A stretch of DNA of 64,000 nucleotides from Myroides profundi. Its GTDB lineage: Bacteria > Bacteroidota > Bacteroidia > Flavobacteriales > Flavobacteriaceae. The stretch covers positions 1,860,001-1,924,000 of the forward strand of contig NZ_CP010817.1 of assembly GCF_000833025.1 (NCBI RefSeq). The letters run 5' to 3'. The position numbers and the translations under genes are program-made. Positions 51,903 through 61,009 of the stretch are shown piece after piece. Every line of letters starts with the position of its first letter. The first letter of the stretch is position 1. Under the pieces are notes generated by a model. It ran no database searches. It saw nothing but the letters and a program-made list of their open reading frames with translations, and had not been told where the DNA came from.

Positions 51903-53020
51903 TATTGAATATCTAATCGATATGTTTTGCGTTCTTTGTGAATCTCTGGATCTAATTGTTTCCACAACTGTTGAATCTTATTGTTTTCAATCAATAGGGG
52001 ATTAGTTTCCACGAATGTGATATTGTGCTTTGTAAAACACTTGTATATCTCTTCAAAAATTACTGCAGTAACTCCTTTGTTTCTATATTCTGGATCTACA
52101 CCAATTAAATAGAACTCTGCGTGACTGTTTTTCTTAATCGCTTGTAGTAGATGCCAAAAACCAAAAGGAAATAGTTTTCCATTTGCCTTTTGAAAAGCTC
52201 TAGAAAAAGAAGGCATTGTAATGGCAAAAGCAATCATTTTATTGTTTTCATCCATAATACAAGAGATATAGTCTGGATGAATGAACTGTAAATACTTCTT
52301 TTTATAATGCTCTACTTGGAACGGCTCTATAGGAACAAAGCTTTGTAAGTCTGCATAAGTCTTATTTAATAGAGCAAACATCTCATCAACATAAGGCATT
52401 AGTTCTTTTATGGTTTTAAACTCTAATACTTTGACTTTATATCTCGTCTTGACAAGAGAAGACATCTTGTCTATTTTTGGTTTGTCGAATTTAGAAATAT
52501 CGAGTTTATACTCAATCCATTCAGCCTCAGGTGTAAAACCAAGTTGCTGCATATGTTTTGGATAATACTCAAAGTTGTATAATCCTATCATAGTGGCTAC
52601 ATAGTCAAATCCTTTAGTTAGCATTCCTGCCTTATCCATATTAGAGAATCCCATAGGACCTTCTATATATTCCATATTTTGACTTTTTCCGAATGCGATC
52701 ACAGTGTCTATTAAAGCTTTGGTCACTTCTATATCATCAATCATTTCTAACCATCCGAAGCGAACTTTAGGTTTGTGTAGATCTTTTACTTCTGTCCAGT
52801 TGATGCAACAAGCAACTCGTCCTACGATTTCATTGTTTTTATAAGCTAGGTAAAAGTGAACATCTACAGTCTTGAAGATATCATTGTTTCTATCAAAACT
52901 TTTGATTTCTTCTTTGATCATAGAAGGAACCCAGTACTTATTGTCTTTATATAGTTTAAAAGGGAACTTAACGAATTCTTTAATTTCTTGATTCGTTTTA
53001 GCTTCTCTAATTTCAATCAT
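51902..53020 (-). CDS. Large GNAT-like protein, conserved in Bacteroidota
   Basis: A 372-residue protein resembling two fused acetyltransferase-like halves. EGPMGFSNMDKAGML is a strongly conserved motif of this family, and FYLIGVDPEYRNKGVTAVIFEE is a GNAT acetyl-CoA loop in the second half. Close relatives are widespread in Bacteroidota with no firm function and are sometimes mislabelled as GTP cyclohydrolase. A minus-strand -7 box TATCTTTG is at 53050-53057. Confidence 0.7.
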   Translation of the reverse strand: MIEIREAKTNQEIKEFVKFPFKLYKDNKYWVPSMIKEEIKSFDRNNDIFKTVDVHFYLAYKNNEIVGRVACCINWTEVKDLHKPKVRFGWLEMIDDIEVTKALIDTVIAFGKSQNMEYIEGPMGFSNMDKAGMLTKGFDYVATMIGLYNFEYYPKHMQQLGFTPEAEWIEYKLDISKFDKPKIDKMSSLVKTRYKVKVLEFKTIKELMPYVDEMFALLNKTYADLQSFVPIEPFQVEHYKKKYLQFIHPDYISCIMDENNKMIAFAITMPSFSRAFQKANGKLFPFGFWHLLQAIKKNSHAEFYLIGVDPEYRNKGVTAVIFEEIYKCFTKHNITFVETNPLLIENNKIQQLWKQLDPEIHKERKTYRLDIQ

Positions 53021-53107
53021 TTTATTTCGGTTTTATAAACTCAGGATTACAAAGATACTTATTTGTGATATTAGAAAAACATAGTTTATCTAATTAAAGT
53101 ATAGTAA

Positions 53108-53776
53108 CTATTGTAGTTTCTTTATCGTAAGGAGTACATTGTATTTTTGTTGTTTAGGATAAGAACGGATAGAATAGTTTTCTTTAGGAAATAAAGTATA
53201 AAACTGTTCATTTCGATTTTCATCTTCTTCTGTCAATACAATGGTATTAAATAAGATAAAGCCTTTGGGATTCAATATTTTTTGTATTTGCTCTACAAAA
53301 TATCGTTCAAATAAGAAGTCTGGCATTTTAGCATCTTGGAAGATATCTATGATGATTAAATCATACTGTTCTTTAGAACGCAAGACAAATTCAAAAGCAT
53401 CTATATTGTGAATAGTATGGTTTGTACTGTATTGCTCGATACCAAAGTATTTTTTCCCAATAAATAAAATAGCTTCATCTAGTTCAACACTATCAATAGC
53501 GTTAAGGTATTTCACCTCATCTCTTAGTGTTTTTAAAACTCCGCCTGCACCTAGACCAAGGATAAGCACCTTGTCCATATTCTTGATTTTTTCAAAACCA
53601 ATAAAACTGAGGCCATTCTTTAATACCTTTTCTAAATTTCCATAAGAGTAGTTAGTATGCTTGGTGTCTACTACGAGATGACCATCTATCCAGGTCACTT
53701 CTAATTGCTGACTAACTTTTGAGGGGATTTTCTTTTCTATAATAGGAGTAAAGTAACTTAGGATTCTCTTTATCAT
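53108..53776 (-). CDS. Spermidine synthase-like methyltransferase-fold protein
   Basis: A 222-residue Rossmann-fold protein. VLILGLGAGGVLKTLRDE is the nucleotide-binding loop; IDSVELDEAI and YDLIIIDIFQDAKMP match the spermidine synthase group. It is shorter than true SpeE (about 280 residues) and lacks a clear N-terminal beta-domain, so aminopropyl transfer is not certain. A minus-strand -7 box TATCTTTG is at 53799-53806. It is separate from the XRE gene upstream. Confidence 0.7.
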   Translation of the reverse strand: MIKRILSYFTPIIEKKIPSKVSQQLEVTWIDGHLVVDTKHTNYSYGNLEKVLKNGLSFIGFEKIKNMDKVLILGLGAGGVLKTLRDEVKYLNAIDSVELDEAILFIGKKYFGIEQYSTNHTIHNIDAFEFVLRSKEQYDLIIIDIFQDAKMPDFLFERYFVEQIQKILNPKGFILFNTIVLTEEDENRNEQFYTLFPKENYSIRSYPKQQKYNVLLTIKKLQ

Positions 53777-53855
53777 TTTTTCTAGCTCAACTTTACTTCA
53801 AAGATAAATCAAATATTAGACACATAGAAAGGCAATTTTTAATACTTGATAAGGA

Positions 53856-54374
53856 TTAAAATTCGCGTGGTTTAAACTGACTAAATGTTCCGTCTTTATA
53901 AAAAATAACCACTTGTTCTATGTCTCCTTTATTTGTTCCAAAGGGAAAAGGAGGGAGAATATTCTCAGTGCTATTTTCTTGTTTTGGTTCTTGAATTTGA
54001 TCCATTTTTTCAGAGACTTTACTCTCCTTTTTTTCTGAAAAAGAAGGGGTGATTTCTTCCTCTTTTTCACTAGAAAAAAGATCAGTTGAGTAAGGAGTGG
54101 TCATTGGAGTAGAAGGAGGAGTTTGGATTATTTTAGTGATAGTAGTGGTATTGTCTTTCTCTAAATAATTACCTGTTCCTTTGATTAACCATTCCAAACT
54201 TAGCTCAGGAAAAGCGTCATTTATTTTTAAAATAAAGTCTAAACTAGGTTTGTTTCTACCTGACAAAAGATGAGATAAACTAGATCTTTGCACACCAACT
54301 TTGTCTGCAAAAGAAGAGGCAGAGTAGTCATAGTTGTGAAGTATAAATTCAAGTCTGTTTACAAAGTTATCCAT
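53856..54374 (-). CDS. XRE-family helix-turn-helix regulator
   Basis: About 172 residues from the ATG at 54372-54374 (MDNFVNRLEF). An upstream in-frame start at 54497 would place the operator array inside the gene and is rejected. The Cro/CI HTH is at about 8-65 (SASSFADKVGVQRSSLSHLLSGRNKPS). A disordered Ser/Glu/Pro-rich linker follows, then the short conserved tail VVIFYKDGTFSQFKPR. Its promoter region carries several TTTACA-N2-TGTAAA dyads, and two minus-strand -7 boxes (54413-54420 and 54439-54446) lie inside two of them. Autorepression is the simplest reading. Confidence 0.85.
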   Translation of the reverse strand: MDNFVNRLEFILHNYDYSASSFADKVGVQRSSLSHLLSGRNKPSLDFILKINDAFPELSLEWLIKGTGNYLEKDNTTTITKIIQTPPSTPMTTPYSTDLFSSEKEEEITPSFSEKKESKVSEKMDQIQEPKQENSTENILPPFPFGTNKGDIEQVVIFYKDGTFSQFKPREF

Positions 54375-54659
54375 AGTATTTTGTTTATAGAAGTAAATAG
54401 TTTTAGTGTTTACAAATGTAATATCGTTTATTATATTACAAATGTATACATAATTATAATTGTAAACAACATTGAAGTTTATATTCATATAAAGCATATT
54501 TAAGTATTGAATATTAGTTAGTTAATCTACTATGTTTAATTTTGTAAACTTCTAAAGTGTTAGTGTTAGTCGTCATGCTTTAATTATGTTACTTTTGTAA
54601 ACAAGGATGTTCTTTAAATTGTTTACAGATGTAAAAGATAAGTTATTTACATTTGTAAC
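54358..54659. promoter_or_regulatory. Divergent regulatory region with an array of TTTACA-N2-TGTAAA dyads
   Basis: Dyads: TTTACAaaTGTAAT (54409-54422), ATTACAaaTGTATA (54435-54448), TTTACAgaTGTAAA (54622-54635, perfect) and TTTACAttTGTAAC (54646-54659). Half sites TGTAAAC or TTTACA lie at 54358, 54461, 54543 and 54597. Two dyads flank each of the divergent genes. The spacing between the paired dyads is 26 and 24 bp, centre to centre. A plus-strand -7 box TACTTTTG is at 54590-54597. Confidence 0.65.
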
Positions 54660-54678
54660 ATCATATAATAATCAAGGG

Positions 54679-55830
54679 ATGGACTATAACTTTTTAGTAG
54701 AAAACTATACGAATAAATGTGTGTCAGGTAGATATGTGACAGCTGACATGATTAGTGATTTTTTAAATGACTTAAACCAAAAGTTCAAGGTTGAGGAGAA
54801 AGGAAAATCAGTAGAAGGGAGGTCGATAAAAACAGTAACTTGGGGTGTGGGTACTACACGTATTTTTATGTGGTCTCAGATGCACGGAAATGAATCTACA
54901 ACAACAAAAGCAGTACTGGATTTTCTTCATTTACTTAATCAAGAAAAAGAGAGTTTTATTAAAGAGTGGTATGCTAAGTTTACCTTTTATATAGTTCCTA
55001 TTTTAAACCCTGATGGAGCACATTATTATACTCGTGTAAATGCAAATCAAGTTGACCTTAATAGAGACTCTATTAACCTTACTCAACCAGAAAGTAGATT
55101 ACTTAGAACCTTGTTAGAAGAGTATAAGCCAGACTATGCTTTTAACTTACATGATCAACGAACTATATTTGGTGTAGGAGAGACAGGTAAGCCTGCTACA
55201 ATATCTTTTTTAGCACCTTCTTATAATGAGGAGAGAGAAGTTAATGATAATCGTTTAGAAGCAATCAGATTAATCGTAGCGATGAATGAAGAGCTTCAAA
55301 AGGTTATTCCTGGACAGGTAGGAAGGTTTGATGATGGTTTTAATATAAATTGTATTGGTGATTATTGCCAAGCACAAGGAATACCTACTATATTATTTGA
55401 AGCAGGACATTATCAGGGGGATTATGATAGAGAATATAGTAGTAATATTGTTTTTAGGAGTCTTTTAATATCGGTTTCCGCGTTGATTAATAAAAATTAC
55501 ACAGATAATACAATAGAATCATATATAAGTATACCAGAAAATCATAAAAACTTTAATGATATTGCAATTGAGGGGGTTACATTAAAAGAAACTGGAGAAG
55601 ATTATATTGTGAAAATTCAATATTTAGAGCAATTAGAAAGTAATAATGTTAAATTTTATCCCATTATTGTTGATATTATTAAAAAAGAAAGTAAATTTGT
55701 CCATCATCGTGTCAAGGAAAACTTGTTTTTCTTAGAGAGTATTAAAAATACAGAAGATGCGATAGATAAAATATTAACTGATGTTGTAGAGTTAGGTGGG
55801 CGAGAGGTTAATTATTTATTAAAAAAATAA
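54679..55830 (+). CDS. M14-family zinc carboxypeptidase-like protein
   Basis: About 383 residues from the ATG at 54679 (MDYNFLVENYTNK). An in-frame ATG at 54607 is less likely because two operator dyads would then lie in the coding region. Zinc ligands are H69 and E72 in MHGNES and H158 in NLHDQR. NPDGAHYYTRVNANQVDLNRD provides substrate-binding residues, and TILFEAGHYQGDY carries the probable catalytic glutamate. There is no signal peptide, so it is cytoplasmic; the C-terminal 110 residues form an extra domain. Its promoter is shared with the XRE regulator. Confidence 0.85.
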   Translation: MDYNFLVENYTNKCVSGRYVTADMISDFLNDLNQKFKVEEKGKSVEGRSIKTVTWGVGTTRIFMWSQMHGNESTTTKAVLDFLHLLNQEKESFIKEWYAKFTFYIVPILNPDGAHYYTRVNANQVDLNRDSINLTQPESRLLRTLLEEYKPDYAFNLHDQRTIFGVGETGKPATISFLAPSYNEEREVNDNRLEAIRLIVAMNEELQKVIPGQVGRFDDGFNINCIGDYCQAQGIPTILFEAGHYQGDYDREYSSNIVFRSLLISVSALINKNYTDNTIESYISIPENHKNFNDIAIEGVTLKETGEDYIVKIQYLEQLESNNVKFYPIIVDIIKKESKFVHHRVKENLFFLESIKNTEDAIDKILTDVVELGGREVNYLLKK

Positions 55831-55918
55831 TAAAGTTTATTTTTTTTTCAAAAAATGTAAATTTTATTTAGTATTATTGTACAGAATTATAGATTATAAT
55901 AAGATAAATAATTGATTT

Positions 55919-56398
55919 ATGAGTAAATTTCGTTTAGATGAAATCGATCACCAAATCTTAGATATGTTGATTGACAATACGAGAGTTCCTTTCACTGATA
56001 TAGCAAAAAAACTATTAATCTCAGCAGGTACTGTTCACGTTCGTGTTAAGAAAATGGAAGATGCAGGTATTATCCAAGGATCTTCTTTAACATTAGATTA
56101 CGAAAAATTAGGATATGCTTTTATTGCATACATTGGAATCTTTTTACATAATACTTCACAAACTAAGTTTGTATTAGAGCGTATTAATGAAATTCCTTTC
56201 GTAACAGTAGCTCACGTTACTACAGGTAAATTTAATGTTTTCTGTAAAATTAGAGCAAAAAATACACGTCACGCAAAAGAAGTTATTTATATGATTGATG
56301 ACATTGAAGGAGTTTACAGAACTGAATCAATGATTTCTTTAGAAGAAAGTATCAATGATAAAAAACGTTTAATGCACACTATCTTTAAAGAATTATAA
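55919..56398 (+). CDS. Lrp/AsnC-family transcriptional regulator
   Basis: A 159-residue protein. The N-terminal HTH (EIDHQILDMLIDNTRVPFT, then AKKLLISAGTVHVRVKKMEDAGII) is followed by a RAM/AsnC ligand-binding domain (about 75-155) with TTGKFNVFCKIRA. Such regulators sense amino acids as octamers. The target is unknown. Codon use is A/T-rich but regular, as in highly conserved genes. A strong terminator follows. Confidence 0.93.
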   Translation: MSKFRLDEIDHQILDMLIDNTRVPFTDIAKKLLISAGTVHVRVKKMEDAGIIQGSSLTLDYEKLGYAFIAYIGIFLHNTSQTKFVLERINEIPFVTVAHVTTGKFNVFCKIRAKNTRHAKEVIYMIDDIEGVYRTESMISLEESINDKKRLMHTIFKEL

Positions 56399-56420
56399 GA
56401 ACTGTGTGTTTATAATATAG

Positions 56421-56456
56421 AAAAGAGGATATCATCATGATATCCTCTTTTTTTTG
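56421..56456 (+). terminator. Rho-independent terminator after the Lrp gene
   Basis: A 14-bp perfect stem (56421-56434 with 56438-56451), a 3-nt loop and a T-run. Confidence 0.9.
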
Positions 56457-56560
56457 TATTTATCATATTAAGAGAATCCGATATTTCCTTTATTTCTTCA
56501 TTGTTTAGGTTAGCTTTTCAGAACACTTTTCATTTTCTTTGTAACTTAACACAAAAAAAT

Positions 56561-57565
56561 ATGGACTCGTTAACTCAAATTGTACTAGGAGCAGCTGTTG
56601 GGAATGCTATTATCGGACGTAAGATAGGCAATAGAGCAGTTTTATATGGAGCGATAGCAGGCACGATACCTGACTTAGACATTTTAGCTATGTTCTTTAC
56701 AGATCCTATAACTGCTGTAGAATTGCATCGTGGATTCACACACTCTATTCTATTTGCTTGTTTCGGAGCCATATTATTTGGGTATTTACTTTATTATATA
56801 GAAAAGAAGAATAAAGTAACCTATGAGGAGGGGTTTTGGCTTTTCTTCTGGGGGTTCTTTACTCACGCTCTTTTAGATATGTTTACCACATGGGGCACAC
56901 GACTGTTTTGGCCTCTTGATTATTCTTTTGCGTTCAAGTCTATTTTTGTGATAGATCCGTTATATACTTTACCTTTTGCTTATTTCCTAATACGTTCGAT
57001 GCGAGAAAAGTCAAATCTGGATAAAAGGATGTATTATAATAGAATGGGGTTCTATGTGAGTTCATTCTATCTATTTGTGACATTGACATTAAAAGCGTTT
57101 GCTTTTTATAGCTTTACGGATGCATTAGACCGTCAAGGAATTAAGTATACAGAAATGTCTGTAAAGCCTACAGTGATGAATACGATACTGTGGAATGCAA
57201 TAGTAGAAACAGACAGCTCTTTCTTAATAGGGGAGTATTCTTTCTTTGACAAATCTCCTATTACTTTCCAGGAGTTTCCTAAAAACCACACATTGATAAA
57301 GTCTCTAGAGACTCATCCACTTATTGTTAGATTGGTAAAGATTAGTGAAGGATATTATACTTTCTCTGAAAAGAAGGATGAAATCTATTTTAATGACTTG
57401 CGCTTTGGTTTACTGAAAAATGAAGGTGAAGAAGTACAGTTTGCTTTTAGTTATAGATTCTATTTAGATGATAAAGGAGAATTACAAGTAGAAGAGGTAA
57501 AAAAGGAACGTAAAGACGGTTTACTCTTGCTAAAGAAATTGTGGACTAGAATATGGGGTATTTAG
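56561..57565 (+). CDS. YdjM-type membrane-bound metal-dependent hydrolase
   Basis: About 334 residues from the ATG at 56561 (MDSLTQIVLGAAVG), the canonical YdjM/LexA-regulated start; an in-frame ATG at 56501 is atypical. IPDLDILAMFF and HRGFTHSILF give the conserved Asp and His residues, and FTHALLDMFTTWGT the second histidine motif. Several membrane helices follow, then a soluble C-terminus. The biochemical role of the family is unsettled. The HTH protein at 57572 begins 6 bp after it, so the two are co-transcribed. Confidence 0.85.
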   Translation: MDSLTQIVLGAAVGNAIIGRKIGNRAVLYGAIAGTIPDLDILAMFFTDPITAVELHRGFTHSILFACFGAILFGYLLYYIEKKNKVTYEEGFWLFFWGFFTHALLDMFTTWGTRLFWPLDYSFAFKSIFVIDPLYTLPFAYFLIRSMREKSNLDKRMYYNRMGFYVSSFYLFVTLTLKAFAFYSFTDALDRQGIKYTEMSVKPTVMNTILWNAIVETDSSFLIGEYSFFDKSPITFQEFPKNHTLIKSLETHPLIVRLVKISEGYYTFSEKKDEIYFNDLRFGLLKNEGEEVQFAFSYRFYLDDKGELQVEEVKKERKDGLLLLKKLWTRIWGI

Positions 57566-57571
57566 AAAGGA

Positions 57572-58525
57572 ATGGTTATGAACTTATATCAAAAACATTT
57601 TATTCATATTATATCAGAGCAACTTCCTCAGGGGATTAAGTTAGTTGATTTTATTTCTGAACTGATTCATTTAGGTAAGGAAGCTTGTTATAGAAGAATC
57701 AGAGGAGAGGTAGAGTTTACTTTGACAGAAGTAGTTACTATTGCTAAAGCCATGAATATTAATCTTACTTCTTTAATCATTAGAGAAGGTGGAGATAAGA
57801 TTACTTGTAATCTTAGAGTCTCTGAAGGAGATTCTTTAGAGCGAGTTTATATCAGAATGATGGAAGCAGAATTAAACGTTTTGGAGGGGTTTGAACAAAA
57901 AAGTAAGCATACACTTCACATAGCATGTAAAGAGCTCCCAGAGCTTCTATATTTAGCTTCTGAAAGTTTGATGAAGCTTCGTCTAATGAAGATAGAATTA
58001 AATCAAGGAGCTCTGATTCCTACTGCGTTTGATAAAATAGAGATTACCTCAGCGATTAAGCAAATTCAACAGAGGTATTGGCAAGCTTTAGAGAGCTTTA
58101 AACTTACTTTATACTTAGCTCCAGATATTTTAAACACTTTAGTATATGATATAGCCTATTTTTATAGAATCAATACGTTGACAAATGAAGAAAAAACGCT
58201 AATACAGCATGAGCTTAATGAAGTATTAGATCTACTAAGTTTAATAGGAAGTACAGGCAAGTATAAGGATAAAGAGATAGAGCTCTATCTATCTTATCTA
58301 GGTTTAGATATTTCTCATAGTTATTTAAAATCGGATGGATTAGAAGCAACCATAGTTCACTTGAATAGTCCCAATAGTATTTTATCGTTTGATCCAGCCT
58401 TTAATAAGGCACAAGAACATCGTATTAGCATGATAAAACGAACTTCTACCTTGATTAGTTTATCGGGAGAATTGGAGAAAGTAGCTTACTTAAATAAGCA
58501 GAGAGCAATTCTTAAAAATATATAA
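57572..58525 (+). CDS. Probable HTH protein with long helical C-terminal domain
   Basis: A 317-residue protein. Residues about 20-65 (FISELIHLGKEACYRRIRGEVEFTLTEV) fit a BetR/XRE-like HTH often found in Bacteroidota. The remaining 250 residues are helical with no recognised domain. Either ATG 57572 or ATG 57578 may start translation. It lies 6 bp downstream of the YdjM-like gene. Confidence 0.6.
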   Translation: MVMNLYQKHFIHIISEQLPQGIKLVDFISELIHLGKEACYRRIRGEVEFTLTEVVTIAKAMNINLTSLIIREGGDKITCNLRVSEGDSLERVYIRMMEAELNVLEGFEQKSKHTLHIACKELPELLYLASESLMKLRLMKIELNQGALIPTAFDKIEITSAIKQIQQRYWQALESFKLTLYLAPDILNTLVYDIAYFYRINTLTNEEKTLIQHELNEVLDLLSLIGSTGKYKDKEIELYLSYLGLDISHSYLKSDGLEATIVHLNSPNSILSFDPAFNKAQEHRISMIKRTSTLISLSGELEKVAYLNKQRAILKNI

Positions 58526-58655
58526 AGAGCAAGTGATTGTTCTTTTTTTGTAAAAATAGACAAGAATGAGATTTCTTGTTTCGCTATTAGACACGGATTC
58601 AAAAGTTTTTTTTCTTTTATAGTTGTTATTTGCAGTTAATAAAAACAACGTAGCA

Positions 58656-59945
58656 ATGGCAAATAAAGATTTTCAACCAGGTATAGAACAAGCGAAAGCA
58701 CTTGATAAAGCAGATGTATTACATAAATTTAGAGAGAGATTCTTCCCTTTAGCAGATAATAAGATCTATATGGATGGTAATTCTCTAGGACTAGCTTCTA
58801 AAGATGCAGAACAGGCTTTACTTCAAGTAATGGAGGTCTGGAAGAACGAAGGTATTCTAATCTGGAATGTAGAGAACGGACATTATTTTAATTATGGCAA
58901 AAACCTAGGTAATAGAGTAGGGCGTTTAATTAATGCAGAGGAGAATGAGGTAATGATCACAGCTAATACAACGCTTAATATACACCAAGTGATCGCTACG
59001 TTTTGGAAACCAACTAAAGAACGCTATAAAATACTAGTAGATGATCTAAACTTCCCTACAGATAGATATGCTGTAGATAGTCAGATAGCACTAAAAGGCA
59101 TGAAGGTAGAGGAAGTTCTAAAAGTTGTGGAAAGTGCAGATGGAGTGTTTATTGATGAGGACGCAGTGATAGAAGCGATGACTCCAGATGTGGCTATTAT
59201 CTTATTGCCGTCAGTCTTATATAGAAGTGCTCAACTTTTAGATATGGAGAGACTGACTAAAGAAGCGCATAAACGCGGTATTTATATCGGCTTCGACCTA
59301 TGTCATTCTATTGGAGCAGTAGCGCATGATTTTGAGGTTATTCAACCTGATTTTGCTATCTGGTGTAATTATAAGTATCTATCAGCTGGCCCTGGTTCTA
59401 CAGCAGGAATTTATGTGAACAAAAAACACTTTAATAAGACTGTAGGATTAGCGGGGTGGTTTGGAAATAAAGACGAAACGCAGTTTCAGTTAAACCATGA
59501 GTTTGAACAAGCTGCGGATATAACAGCATTTCAGACAGGTACGCCTAATATCTTTTCGATGGCACCATTAGAAGGGGTATTAAATATTTATGAAAAGGCA
59601 GGGATGAAGCATATTCGAGCTAAATCTCTAAATTTAACTGCTTATATGATGTACCTAATTGATAGTCACCTTAAGGTATACGGGTACACCTATAATAACG
59701 AAACAGAAGATCATAAACGTGGAGGGCATGTAGCTTTAGTACATGATGAAGCTTATAGAATTTGTTTAGCATTAAAACATCATAATATTATTCCTGATTA
59801 TAGAGAGCCTAATGTAATTCGTCTTGCCCCTATAGCCTTGTATAATTCATATGAAGAAGTCTATACATTGATCGAAGTATTAGAAGTAATCGGGCAAGGC
59901 CAGCAATGGAATAACTTTAGTAATGAAAGAGCAATAGTGGTTTAA
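58656..59945 (+). CDS. kynU: Kynureninase
   Basis: About 429 residues from the ATG at 58656, preferred over an upstream in-frame TTG. Motifs: MDGNSLGLASK, NFPTDRYAVDSQ, YIGFDLCHSIGAVAHDF, and the PLP-lysine segment WCNYKYLSAGPGS. It cleaves kynurenine or 3-hydroxykynurenine to anthranilate or 3-hydroxyanthranilate plus alanine, in tryptophan breakdown or de novo NAD synthesis. Other kyn genes are not adjacent. Confidence 0.93.
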   Translation: MANKDFQPGIEQAKALDKADVLHKFRERFFPLADNKIYMDGNSLGLASKDAEQALLQVMEVWKNEGILIWNVENGHYFNYGKNLGNRVGRLINAEENEVMITANTTLNIHQVIATFWKPTKERYKILVDDLNFPTDRYAVDSQIALKGMKVEEVLKVVESADGVFIDEDAVIEAMTPDVAIILLPSVLYRSAQLLDMERLTKEAHKRGIYIGFDLCHSIGAVAHDFEVIQPDFAIWCNYKYLSAGPGSTAGIYVNKKHFNKTVGLAGWFGNKDETQFQLNHEFEQAADITAFQTGTPNIFSMAPLEGVLNIYEKAGMKHIRAKSLNLTAYMMYLIDSHLKVYGYTYNNETEDHKRGGHVALVHDEAYRICLALKHHNIIPDYREPNVIRLAPIALYNSYEEVYTLIEVLEVIGQGQQWNNFSNERAIVV

Positions 59946-60356
59946 ACCTGTGTTTGATCTATAATTAGTTCTTTATCCATTAAATAAGGAGTGAAATACT
60001 CAAGGATTCTATTTATAAATAATGAGGTAATGAATCTTTTTATTCTTAGTATTTATAGCGATACTAGAGATAGGATTGTACTGACGTGCTAGGAGATTGC
60101 TAGAGGTGTTCTTGCACCTTTCTTCGACAAAGAGGCCTTCTGGGCAAGAAAAGCCCTAGAAATCTCCTAGGAAACCCCTAGAATGTGCAAGCCAAACGAG
60201 CTTATTATTTATACATATTGACATTGCTTTGAAATAATACTGTTACTTGATTCTGTTTAATCAAACTGAGGTTGTATTATAGAAAAAGACTTTTTAATAG
60301 TATTTGGAGCGCCTTTTCTTTTTACTTTTACAATAGAATTAGAAATTGTTTATTGA
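59946..60356. other. Non-coding gap holding a long hairpin
   Basis: A 411-bp gap. Its only recognisable feature is the GC-rich hairpin at 60089-60170. No gene was accepted. Confidence 0.5.
60089..60170. repeat. 82-bp hairpin, 29-nt arms
   Basis: Arms 60089-60117 and 60142-60170 pair at about 24 of 29 positions, with CTAGGAGATT against AATCTCCTAG perfect at the base. The loop is 24 nt. Sequence after it (60171-60191) repeats arm words (CCCCTAGAA, GTGCAAG). It is GC-richer than its surroundings. It may encode a structured RNA or be a foldback repeat. Confidence 0.55.
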
Positions 60357-60923
60357 ATGATTATCGATATTAATCAACACAAAATCTCTATTGGGAGTCA
60401 CTATGACATATTTATTGATGGAGAAAAGAAGTATTATGGAAAGCAAAAGCTTTTTAAGTTGTTTGCAGAAGTGAATTTGTTTGCAGAAACAACCAATGAA
60501 CAAGCCTTTAAGGTCAAAAAGAAATTCTTTCTATTGTACCCTACCTATGTACTAACAGATAGTCAAGGAAAAGAAGCTATATTAGAGATGAAGTCTTATT
60601 GGAAGACTCATTATCAATGTACTTACCAACATAAAGTATATGATATCTATGCACATCGAGGGCGAAAGTGTTCTGTTTTTATAAATGGAAAGCAAGTAGC
60701 ATGGTGGGATAAACAAGCAGTTTCTTGGTTTGATGGAGATAATTATCAAATTATAGCAGATGATGATATTAATGAACAAGTATTAATTGCTTGTTGTTTG
60801 GCTTATGATAATTATACTTATAAATCTCAAGATAAAGGGGTGTTTAATTATGATTTAGGTAACTTAGTCTTTCAAAACAGAAGTTTTGATAAGCAATGGA
60901 AACCTAACAATAAAAATAAATAA
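60357..60923 (+). CDS. Unknown protein, paralogue A of a tandem pair
   Basis: A 188-residue protein rich in aromatic residues, with no signal peptide. It shares the block KSYWKTHYQC, YDIYAHRG and AWWDK with its neighbour at 61010. The strand-rich pattern (FKVKKKFFLLYPTYVLTDSQGKEAILEM) vaguely recalls tubby-like/LURP-one beta-barrels, but that is weak. A strong terminator separates the two copies, so they are expressed independently. The location beside DUF4240 and SUKH genes suggests an immunity-type role, by inference only. Confidence 0.65.
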   Translation: MIIDINQHKISIGSHYDIFIDGEKKYYGKQKLFKLFAEVNLFAETTNEQAFKVKKKFFLLYPTYVLTDSQGKEAILEMKSYWKTHYQCTYQHKVYDIYAHRGRKCSVFINGKQVAWWDKQAVSWFDGDNYQIIADDDINEQVLIACCLAYDNYTYKSQDKGVFNYDLGNLVFQNRSFDKQWKPNNKNK

Positions 60924-60933
60924 AGCATTTTAA

Positions 60934-60976
60934 GATAAAAAGGCTCTCGACACTAGTGTTGAGAGCCTTTTTATCT
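60934..60976 (+). terminator. Strong terminator between the paralogues
   Basis: A 20-bp stem (60934-60953 with 60956-60975) with one G-U wobble, centred on ACACTAGTGT. Confidence 0.85.
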
Positions 60977-61009
60977 TTAGTTTTATAGAGTCAAACACAA
61001 AGATGAATA

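Noticed and set aside
54288..54503. Plus-strand frame over the XRE regulatory region
   Set aside because: It overlaps the operator array and the antisense of the regulator gene, with a Val/Ile/Tyr-rich random translation.
54607..54678. N-terminal extension of the M14 peptidase
   Set aside because: It contains two operator dyads and begins about 10 bp after the -7 box. The internal ATG at 54679 matches the family start.
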